From Ifrita kowaldi (taxonomy: Eukaryota; Chordata; Aves; Passeriformes; Cinclosomatidae), in NCBI GenBank assembly GCA_013398055.1, contig VZRS01001380.1, positions 62,001 to 126,000 of the forward strand: DNA of 64,000 bases, written 5' to 3'. How positions within the stretch are numbered: the first letter of the stretch is position 1; every line of letters starts with the position of its first letter. The position numbers and the translations under genes are program-made. The notes beneath the pieces are model-generated. The model had not been told where the DNA came from, did not search any database, and saw nothing but the letters and a program-made list of their open reading frames with translations. This document shows, one piece after another, positions 1-9,900 of the stretch.

Positions 1-805
1 TCCTTGTCAAATTTGCCTGAAGCTAGCCAAGGGAACAGAAAACCAGAAAGTTTACAGAAATTCTTAAAAAAAAAAGCAGAGTTTAACTAAATCCACAACT
101 GAATGGAATGCACAGTTTCTAAACTCAGTTACTATGGTATGAACACGGTGCTGCTCAGCTCTGAAAATGGTGATCAGTAATAGTTTTTTCATTAGTTTCC
201 TGTTCTAAATAGTTTTATTTACATATTGGCTCTTGTGTTGTTCTGTTTACTAAAAACTGCACCTGTCCAGCTGCATAAAAGTGTGTATTTATAGGGAAAT
301 GGAAAAGGATGACAGGGAAAATACCTGAGAAATTAGTGTATTGGTATCCTGCAGCTTATTGTGTTTTAGAGATTTTTATACCAAGAGGAGACTAATGCAC
401 TGAAATTAAAAAATAAAAAAAGCCATTATCACATTGTGTCAACTCTCCACATATGCATGTGATAGTTCTTCTCATATATAGAGCAATATGGCAAAAATGA
501 TTGCTAATGAGAAATAATATGGTACTAAACAGCAAAATATTAAATGTTCACTATTTTGATACTTGGATACTACCTTTGATACTATTGGAAATACTATCAG
601 CAAAGTTAAAAAGAGTTTCCTGTAAAAGAAACAAACTAGTAGAACTTAATGAAGGACTAGTAGCCTCTGCATCAATTTTTAACTAGGTAAATATTTTGAC
701 ACTTCCATGTGCCTTATTCATTAACTTCCTTATGTGAAGGAGCATATTTTTAAAATTTAAAGTTCTACGCAAAGTTGAGATACCATGTTTCCTCTCTTTT
801 AATAG

Positions 806-877
806 AATGTCAATTTTGAGGAAGCATATGAAGGGCAGATTGAAAATGTATTGAATAATTTGAGACTGGATAAATGA
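806..877 (+). other. Candidate terminal exon of an unidentified upstream gene
   Basis: A pyrimidine tract (TTTCCTCTCTTTTAATAG) ends at 805. An open segment follows that would read NVNFEEAYEGQIENVLNNLR, LDK and a TGA at 875-877. An AATAAA lies at 1138-1143, giving a plausible 3' UTR of about 270 bases. The peptide looks protein-like but I do not recognise it. It does not match what I know of the EPCAM C-terminus, the gene upstream of MSH2 in mammals. No other exon of it is visible in the preceding 800 bases. Chance is a real alternative. Confidence 0.22.
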
Positions 878-3800
878 GATTTTTGTGTTACAGAGAGGGA
901 TAGACACAAAGTGTGCAAGAAACCCTGGTAATAATACATATCTTAGTGCTTATGTACAACATGGGAAAATACTGTTTGCAGAGGCAAGCATAAATCTATT
1001 ACTTCCTCATGAATTATTACACTAGCAAACATATATTATTATTACTGCTGAGTAAAATTAAATATATGTTTATGTAAAGACAAGGACAGACTTTTTAGAA
1101 GTGGGTATGCAAATAATACATTTGAGAAAGCCTGACCAATAAAGTCTATACAACTTCCTTCTAATACCTAAGTAATGCCAAAGCATAGTTTCCACAGCTA
1201 GAAAATGAAAGGTCAGTGTTGCATGTGTAGGGTCTGTTGACAGTACTGTACCCATTACCCCCCTGAACAGTCAGAGCAGTTTGGTAAGAGAAATAACACT
1301 GTTTGTGAACCATGTTTATTTATATCCTCAACTGCTGGACTTTGATCACCAGAATACAGTGACTTTGGGTTACTTGAAATAGCCAGAAAAATATTCTAGG
1401 AAATTTAAAATGCAGGCAGCTCTGCTGCTCCAACTTTACAAGTGCTAGTTAGGGAATTCTAGCAGCTCCCAGCAGAGGCTGCAGTCTGGTAAAGGTCCAT
1501 CCCGGGGCATGCAGGCAGTCTGACACACTGCAGGGGTGACTCGTATGTTTGGAATAGTCGGCCCCAAACTCTGAGAGATTTATGAACTTTGCCAAAATCC
1601 TTGTCTTAGCAGAGACATGCAAGGGCAGACATGCACAAAAAGGAGGTGGTGTGTGATGGTAAAGGAAACACTGACCAGTTTATAGTGTGTGAAAACCTCA
1701 CACGTGTAAGAAGTAGTTTTTTCTCTACTTTCCTCTAAATGCACTGCAGAATTCTTACTCTTGCCTGCCAAGCAGAGCATGGCCGTGCCAAACCTCAGTG
1801 AAAAAAGTAAACAAAAGAAAGTTAAAAGGTTCTTTACAAGGCGACAGCCATATTTTGTGTTTTCAAACTAAGGTTATCTAAATATTCTTATCTTGTTAAT
1901 GTGAAGTCTCTGCTGCACAACGCGTGTGCACACACAGATACACACCAGTCTGATACCAGATTTTCTGGTGGCATCCTCACCAGCTCGAAAGCGTTAGGGC
2001 TGCCACTGATCACAGCTGTATTCTAATTAACCACTGGCAAAACATAGTTCATTTTTTCTCTTTTTTTTCCTGTAAAGTGGTTAAAGGACCTCCACTTTCC
2101 TAACTGAAAACCCGTTTTAACTTTTCTCTATACACAACTTATGCCTAAGAAGGCAACAAAATTAATTAAGGTCTAGATTAACACGAGTTTTCCATCCGCC
2201 GTGGGCATAACAATTACAGACATCTCCCTCCCGTCGCTGCTGGCAGGCAAGGGGAAAAGCAGGGAGCGTTCTGTTAGATACAGCCCAGTGAAGCAACCCA
2301 GCCTGGCCCCAGGGAAACGGTCCCCACTCAGAGCTGACCTGTGTGGACCAGCCGGTCCCTGCTGGAGCTGCCCGGGAAGAACAATGGGACACAGAGAATG
2401 GCACAGGCTCCAAGGGAAGGTGATCAGTGCTGAGCTGTTCTGGGCAAGGGATGCCACAACACAGATGTTGTTCACGGGCTGTGGTCACCACCCTCAGGGC
2501 ATTAGCGGCCAGTTTGGGCGGAGGCTCGCTGCGAACAGGAGCCTGCGGGGCTGCCTTGAGCAAAGGGCTGGATGAGGAGGTGCAACCAGCCCCGGGCAGA
2601 GAGAGGGAAACGCTGAAACACGCAGCAATTATAGCTTAGCAGACATTATTTTACCGCTTTTGAAGGTGGCAGTGAGGTCCTTGGAGTCCACCTTGTCTCC
2701 AGATGTTTGTATGGGACACCCCTTGTCTCCCTGTTCTATCTCCTGCCTTATCTGTAACCATCAGTGTGTACAAAGACAAACAGTCCCAGCTATTCAAAAT
2801 GTCTGTTCTGGGCTGACCTGATATTACCGATGCTTGGCAAGGCTGCCTGACACTGAGAGTGCATTCCCATGGTAATGTAGTTTCTAAATGATGGTTGTTT
2901 AGGCTGAATTTTACTCTGTGAGTATTGCTGCAAGCAAGCACTTTTGGTGAACGAAAGTATCAGACCAGATAGTTTAGCTACTTCTGAAAAGAAGGTTAGG
3001 AAAGTACCCTTATTCATACCGAAAATAAATACAATTGACTTGCCAGAGCGGTGTCATTTTCACAGGTGTTATGGAGATAAGAGGAAGATTTTGGGCTACT
3101 ACAAAGCTGTCAAAGCTCTGGAGACCTGCCTGCTTTGCTCCTTCCTTAAGTCAAATGAAGGCACATTGGACTTTCTCTTCACTACAAGAACCACCTGTGA
3201 TCCTTCAGCAAATACATTTACAGAAGGGGTTTGCTGGAAAAGCTGTGTTACCTCAGGGGTACAGGACTGGGGTTTGGGAGGGGAAGGCTGAAGTGGGGAT
3301 AGGAAGCCAAGAGTGACACTGGGGCAGACGTGGGGGCACCAAAACGTTCCCTGGGGTGGAACAGGCAGCCCATGGCAACACCTTCAGACCAGGGTAGTTC
3401 TTAAGTGGGCATCTGAGGGCTTTTTGGAAAGGTCCTATTGACACCAAGAAATATTAAAGATGAGCACACTGATTCACCAATTGGACAGAAGAGAGAAGCT
3501 AGATGAGAAATTCTAGAAACAGAGGTTCCAAAGGCGTTCCTTAGCTGGAACCAGCTGGGAGGGAAGAAGAAAGGAAGGATGGAAGGTGAGTTTTGAGAAG
3601 CTAACATAGGGTAGAAATGAGAGAGAAAGCAATGGTGGGCAAACAAGGGGATGCTCTGTACAAGGTACACAAAGGTACACAAACCAGAATACAACATTTA
3701 TGCAACAAATACTGAGGCATGTAAAACAGAAGATGTGTTTTGTCTCTACGTGATAGTGTGCAGGCAGCTGGATTTGGATACAAGAATTTGGGAATTGGGA

Positions 3801-4551
3801 TACAATGGTTTCTGACTGGAAAGATGAAAAGCAGTGCAAGGCAAGAGGAGTTTCCAAGAAGACTTGACTTAGCTGATGAAACACAGCATTTCTCCTTATT
3901 CTTAGACAATGATCACTCAGAGAAAGATTGTCACCTATGCTGTTTCTATTCCATTGTGCCTTTACAGTACAAAATAAAACAGGCAGACCAAACACAAAAT
4001 AAAAATGCTTAAGACAATGCAAGGAAAAGAGCACAAAAAATCAAAAACCTTAAGCATTCTGGGCACGAGGACCACCTTGTAGCCAGGACTCAGGATACCT
4101 GAGTGCCGCAGGCCAATCCGTGCCCTTTCTGCCCCTGGGCTGGGTAACACCCATGTGTAAATGGGGGTGAAGCCTTGGGGTTTTTTTGCCATTTCCCCTG
4201 TTCCTTGTGCTGCCTGGGAGGAGCGACCCCCCCTGTAAGGAGGGCAAGAGCTGCTCTCTCTTTCTCTCTTTTTTTGCCTTCTCCTTTGCTGGAGGGAGCA
4301 CATGGGGCCTCTGGACACCATTCCTGCTCTAAGCAGAGGGGGGCCTGTCACCCACAGCTGCTGGCAGTGTGACTGGCCCCGGTGACACCCCTGCTCTCGG
4401 GCTGTGCTCGGCATTCGCCTTGTGGCAGCCCGTGAATCTCCTCAGCACCGAGCCCTGGGGGCCTCCACACTCCAGGTCCACAGGACACTCTCCTCCTCAT
4501 GGAGTAAAGGCAGTGATCACCTCGGCACAGCTGCCGGGGGCACACCGGTTG
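878..4551. other. Intergenic region, no gene recognised
   Basis: The first 1.3 kb is AT-rich. A GC-richer stretch at about 2200-2620 is open in both strands over 300-400 bases but gives no recognisable protein. At 4100-4550 the sequence is GC-rich with pyrimidine runs (4252-4285). It might be part of an old retroelement terminal repeat, but I could not assign it. The open minus frame at 3513-4034 is the complement of purine-rich DNA and looks like chance. Confidence 0.5.
1138..1143 (+). terminator. AATAAA hexamer downstream of the candidate exon at 806-877
   Basis: This canonical hexamer lies 261 bases after the candidate stop. Such hexamers are common in AT-rich DNA, so it supports the candidate exon only weakly. 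Confidence 0.2.
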
Positions 4552-4745
4552 TCCAACATTAGGTCGGACCTTAGGAGGAATTCTGCCCGGCGAGGTGATG
4601 GAGTCACCGTCTCTGGAGGTGTTTAAGGAAAGGCTGCACGTGGCACTCGGTGCCATGGTCTGGCTGACACGGTGGTGTTGGGTCGTAGGTTGGACTCGCT
4701 GATCTCAGAGGCGTTTTCCAGCCTAAGGGATTCCGTAATTCCGAG
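4552..4745 (+). mobile_element. CR1 LINE 3' end, truncated, sense
   Basis: The segment matches the avian CR1 3' tail by pattern. It has AGGAGGAATTCTGCC, then GGTGATGGAGTCACCGTCTC, GTTTAAGGAAAGGCTG, GGTTGGACTCGCTGATCTCA and GCGTTTTCCAGCCTAAGGG, and ends in a decayed ATTCCG repeat. A short piece around GCCCGG/CGAGG appears deleted relative to the usual CR1 consensus. It lies directly upstream of the CpG-rich stretch expected to be near the MSH2 promoter. Confidence 0.85.
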
Positions 4746-4791
4746 ATGAAGGCAGCACGTAGCCACGCCCTCGCAGCCCCGGCATTGCCAN

Positions 4792-4792
4792 T
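4792..4792. other. Ambiguous base (N)
   Basis: This is the single undetermined base in the window, inside a GC-rich stretch. It may be a sequencing ambiguity or the trace of a compressed gap. It matters because MSH2 exon 1, usually GC-rich, is expected in this neighbourhood and is not seen. Confidence 0.9.
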
Positions 4793-4849
4793 GGATGCCC
4801 CAGGTGGGCCCTGGAACCCCTTGTAGTCCCTGGAAGCCCGCGGGAGCCC

Positions 4850-5060
4850 CTGGCAGCCGGTGCAGCGGTGCTGTGTTGTCAAGGCCGAGGCCCGCGGGTG
4901 TCACAAGGATCGGGCACAAAGTGGTATTTCGTGGGTGCCTTGGGCTCAAGCTGGGGCCGGACAGGGCGAGCGAGCGAGCGATGCTGCGGGTCCCTTCCCG
5001 CCGCTCCCGGGGCGGATGGATGCGGGAAGGGAGGTGCTGGAAAGTCCCCGTGTTCCGGTG
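4850..5060. promoter_or_regulatory. CpG-rich stretch, possible edge of the MSH2 promoter island
   Basis: This is the densest CpG stretch noticed in the first 7 kb (GCCCGCGGG, a GAGC/CGAG tandem at about 4965-4980, CCGCCGCTCCCGGGGCGG). It lies about 1.8 kb upstream of MSH2 exon 2, where a promoter and exon 1 would be expected. No TATA box was identified and no MSH2 N-terminal coding sequence was found in it on either strand. Promoter function is an inference from composition and position only. Confidence 0.35.
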
Positions 5061-6796
5061 ACCGCTCTGGTTCATTGAGGCCGAGAATCACTGAATGCAG
5101 GTCTTTACTTTCAAGTCTTCTTATGTATTTCGTAAGATTTTCTTTTCCATCCACCCGCTGTTGCTTTTCGTTTATCACTTGGTATAAGACAGCGCAGCTT
5201 GCAGATGTCAGGTATAAGAGCATCAAGATAAATTATCTTGTTGGAAGAGACAAACCTCAGTATTAGCCTTAATCTCGAGGAACACGGTGTTGCTAAGTTA
5301 CTGGCTCAGATTTTGCAAAATAAACCTCTTTGTAATGAACAAAATTGTTTTGTGTGAGCCGCAGCATTAAAAAGAGCATGATATTCTCATATGCTTTTCA
5401 CTTTTTATTGTGAATGATGAGCTCATATGTAAAAAAAAAACCAAAACAACGAAACCGCAGCTTTCTCTAAAGCTTGATGTGTTTTCCAGACTAGAAACAC
5501 GCATCAGTATTATTTTTGTATTCAATTTAGAAGTTATTTTGCAGATGTAATCATGTGACTACCAGCTCCAGTTTTAAACCCTCTAAAGCCTTACCTACCA
5601 TATCCAACTAAAAGCATGAAACTGCACTTGTTGCTTTCAGGATGATTTCAAAGTACACATAAACTTCAGCTGCTCCCCACCTCCTGCTATTGTATTATGT
5701 TGACTCAACTGAAGGAATAAAAAAAGTTGTGTTTTGTTGAACAGTTCTGCACTGGGAGAGAGCACAATTATGAAGAATTAAGTTTTTTACCTGTTTCAAA
5801 AAATCTTAATAGATGTTTGAGGAAAGGAAAGGAAAAGATCCTATTTAAAATAAACTCATAAGTTCCTATGGGTGTGGAAGTTTTCAGTTTAACATCTTTC
5901 ATATAAAGGGAGGAAGAGCCTTCAATGTGATGAAGGCATGCTGCTAAAAGAGGGATGTGATACTCCCTATTGCCTGTGCTTACTTGGTGTGTCATCTAGC
6001 TCTCATCTATCTGACACCAGTCTGAGTTAGTTCCACTTCCCAACCTGGCAGAAAACTTAATGTTCTCACCTGAAATCCCAAATTATTCACTAGTGGAATT
6101 ACCTTATTCCATGAGTAGGCTGCTGCTGGAGGTGGGGAGGTAGAAGTGGTGGTACTCTTCTGGGCAGCTGTGTGGAATCAAATTTGTTCAGCTGCATCAT
6201 CTTCTTGCACATGCAGGAGCAGAAGCAAGAAGTTTGTCAATTAGGCACTTTCTAAGTTAGGTTTTAATGTAATCTGTTAATTTTTTTTGAGGATATGTTG
6301 TTTTTACTAGATATATCATGATAAAAGGGAAATGTCTTGGCACATGTGTTGTGTGAGTGTGAATAGGGTGGCAGTCTTTTCTGTCAACAGAAGCTGCTCA
6401 TCCAGGAAAGAAAAGATGTTGTCCAGAAGGAGAACCTGTAGCAGACTTCTAATACTTGTTAGATCAAAATGTGTGAAATGTTAATTAGTAAACCAAGTCA
6501 AGAACATTGTGAGAGGGGAAGGGTGAGAGGAACATGTCCCTTTGTATATGTTAACATACTGATTTAGTGAAATTAGGAGCTGAACATTGTTTTTATTTGG
6601 AGATGGAGTATGCTGTCTTCATTAGTATTGACCAGTTGCATGTTGTGAGTTTGCATTGTTGCATGGATTCTACACATTTGCTTCTTTGATATTAGAACAG
6701 TGTCCTCTGAAGGCTGTTCTTGGGGATTTTGATTACAGAAAATAAGCTTTATGAACAAATTCAGGCATCTCGTAATTTTCTTTATTTGTTTTGCAG
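5061..6796 (+). other. Probable MSH2 intron 1 or 5' flank
   Basis: This is AT-rich sequence between the CpG-rich stretch and exon 2, ending in the exon 2 acceptor TTGTTTTGCAG. If exon 1 was once near 4.8-5.1 kb, this is intron 1. No exon 1 homology was seen. An open minus frame with charged composition spans 5060-5226 (see findings). Otherwise nothing was recognised. Confidence 0.5.
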
Positions 6797-6951
6797 GAAC
6801 TCAGAAGCTTGAGAGTGTTGTGCTTAGTAAAATGAACTTTGAATCTTTTGTGAGGGACCTGCTTCTCGTTCGTCATTACAGAGTTGAAGTTTACAAGAAC
6901 AAAGCGGGGAGCAAATCTGTCAAAGAAAATGACTGGTATTTAGCTTACAAG
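6797..6951 (+). CDS. MSH2: MSH2 exon 2 (155 nt)
   Basis: This exon encodes the end of the N-terminal mismatch-binding domain I, equivalent to human residues 71-122. It opens with GA, completing a glycine codon begun in exon 1 (phase 1), and reads TQKLESVVLSKMNFESFVRD, ending in ENDWYLAYK. The acceptor is TTTGTTTTGCAG and the donor is AAG|GTACAA. The length equals the human exon. The open frame continues upstream to an ATG at 6751, but that lies before the splice acceptor and is not a likely start. It is the first MSH2 exon that can be seen in the window. Confidence 0.96.
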
Positions 6952-9900
6952 GTACAATTTTCAACCTTTCTTTATAACTGTGAGATGAAAGAAAAAAACC
7001 CCATAGCTTTGTCCTGCTTGGAGTTTTGGGATTTTAAGGGACTGATGATGAAAAATCCCACCTGTTTGTTATATATTGGTTATGTATCTGTTGTACATAT
7101 CACTGTATTTTCTAGTGCTCTGAGGCTGAGCTTGCTCTGTCTTTGCCATAGGTTGGGAAATAAAGGAAACCTCAAGTGCTTTGCTCTGTGTAGATGATAT
7201 GTAAAATTCAAATGGTTAAAAAAAGAAAATAGCTGTGTATTTCTTATTAATGGACTGTTCAGTACTTAGTTTTATCAGTTGTTATTTTTAAAGAAAGAAA
7301 GAAAGTGTGTACACTCTTTTTAAAATGTATTTTTCTTTTTCTAAATAGGGTTCTCCAGGAAATCTTGCCCAGTTTGAGGAAGTTCTCTTTGCCAACAATG
7401 ATATGTCCACAGCCATTGGGGTTGTGGGGGTTAAGCTGTCTGCTGCTGATGGACAGAGAGTGGTAGGAGTGGGCTATGTCGACACTACGCTGAGAAAATT
7501 GAGTGTTTGTGAGTTCCCAGATAATGATCAGTTCTCAAACCTTGAAGCTCTACTGGTTCAGCTGGGCCCGAAGGAGTGCGTGCTGCCGGGAGGAGAGACT
7601 GCAGGAGAGATGGGAAAACTGAGACAAGTAAGGGAACCACTGTGCCTGACAAACAAAACCTCTAAAAAGCTCAGTTCTGTTTTTTTCAGCCAGGCTCTGT
7701 GATTTGTGGAAAAACAAAGCACCAATATCTTAATTCGAAGAAGTTTTGATTTATGCATACAAAATGTATTATTTGTTGATTGATTTGCACTTTAATCAAC
7801 AAAAGTTCTAAAATCTTGTCTGTCATTCCTCTCCCTGCAGCCTAGCAGTAAATAAATATCACTTCAGAGTTTGCTTCTGTGTGCTTGACATCTGTCCCCT
7901 GAATATTGAAAGTAATTGATAACTCTGTGTGTTTGTGAACAACAGGTCATTCAGAGGGGAGGAATCCTGATTACAGACAGGAAGAAGGCAGATTTCACAA
8001 CCAAAGATATTGTTCAGGATCTCAATCGCTTGTTGAAGTCAAAAAAAGAAGAGCAGATGAATAGTGCAGCACTGCCAGAGATGGAAAAGCAGGTGAGCAA
8101 TGTTCAATGTGCCTCTCTTTCTAAGAAGTGGAGTGGTGTGTGCACCTGATGTGAGCTGATCCCCTCTACGTTCTTGCTGAAGAGTTCAGCAGTTCTGCTC
8201 AGCTTGGGTCTGTGTCAGAGCTGGATACCAGGGGTCCTGGAAGAGCTGGAGAAAGCCATTCACTTACCTCTTTAAAGCAGTAAGCTCTGGTAAGCAAATA
8301 GACTGCACAAGAGGTGCCTCCTGTTCATAAGCTATCTAGCCTAAGGACTGAAATACAATACTCTGGTTATTTTGCATGAGAGGAAAATTGGTATTTGAAA
8401 ACAGAGTAATGTTTATGATAATATTTTTGTGTTGTCTTATGGCTTAAGTATATGATTTAGTGCCTGCATGTTTGTTCTTAGGTGCAAACAAGTGGCAATT
8501 TGTTGAGATAAACAAGTTTTAAAATGCCCTTCACTGCTGATGCTCACTGCAGGTGTGAGGTTCAGAGTTATCCTCCCTTAATGTGTCATTCCATAACAGA
8601 TTAGAGTTGTTTGAAGTGTGTTGCAGCTGAACAAGTCAGTCATGCTGCTGCCTCTCTTTTGTGCTGGCACTCAGCAATGCCGTGCAGTGAGTCAGATCAG
8701 ATCCTTGTTCTGGCTGAAAACTAACCCTGAAACCATGTCCTGAGATGATCCAGCATATCTCATTTATCTGCAGTATAACTTGTTTGTGTTCCCGAGCTGG
8801 AAACATCCTGATAACAGCTTTGGAAAGCTGGCAAGGTGTGCAACTTCACATTTTGTTTATCAGATTATGCAGATGTCTCCTGTGTTGTTCTTGCACCTGC
8901 CTAGAAAGACACTGCAGTGCCATAGAACGTCCCTATGGAAATGAAGTCTTGTCAAACAGGATGAGTCTCTTGTAGCCCTGCCAGAGTTGACATGGCTCAA
9001 AGTCTTCCCCAGCTGTAATTTTCTGGGAGCATTTATCAAATCCTCTTGGATTCAGGACTGTTTCTAACTAGAATGTGATGTGTTTTTTTAAAAAAAAACA
9101 CTTCAGGTTGCTGTTTCGTCTTTGTCGGCTGTTATCAAGTTTTTGGAGTTGCTGTCAGATGAGTCTAATTTTGGACAATTTGAACTGACTACTTTTGATC
9201 TCAGTCAATATATGGTTCTAGACAATGCAGCTGTTCAAGCCCTCAACCTTTTTCAGGTAAGAAATGCACACTTGAGTTAGTAACTGGTTTACAATATATT
9301 TACTTAGCTGCTTGCTAATGAGCCCGACTGCCCAATTCTAATTCCCCAGATCCAGATTAATGGCAGCTTCTACATTTTAGCTTTGTTCTCAGCTACTCCC
9401 CTGCAATGTGTTTTAAACGTTTAGATACTGTTACCACCTTTTTAGTGTTTGTTTCTTGTTAGTTTATTTTAAATGTAGAGGGGGAGAGAAGATCATCAAG
9501 GAGGTAGGAAGTGGCCACAGTAGTGCTGTTCTTGGGGAAAGAATACAAGCCTGAGTTCGATGGTGTTAGTGGAACATGTAACACATGGCAGGAGCAGTGC
9601 TGGTGGTGATGGGAAGGGAGGGCTGGCAGTGAACAGGACAGTACGTGAGAACATTCTGAAAGCACCATGTCATGCTAACGGGATGATGTCAGTTTTACCT
9701 TTTTTAGACAAGTTTTCTACAAATCCAAGCAGGTTAACAGGCTCCTTCGTACCTCCTGCCAAGTCTGCTTTTCTGCTTTGCCCATTTCTGTAGTTAAAGG
9801 GAAACGTGGACTCCAAGTGGTGTGGTGTATCAGCTTTTCTCCTTTGTTTCCACATTAGTAAGCCCTGCTTAATGATCTTTGCTTGGACCTATTCTGCTTG

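Noticed and set aside
2162..2575. Overlapping 124- and 133-codon open frames on opposite strands in GC-rich DNA
   Set aside because: Both strands are open simply because stop codons are rare in GC-rich sequence; no motif or homology was recognised, and neither is MSH2 exon 1.
3513..4034. 173-codon minus-strand open frame rich in F, L, C and S
   Set aside because: It is the complement of purine-rich DNA, giving a hydrophobic-looking product by composition; no splice or promoter support.
6751..7197. ATG at 6751 as a start for MSH2
   Set aside because: It precedes a good splice acceptor at 6795-6796, and homology begins exactly at the exon 2 boundary, so the upstream codons are intronic.
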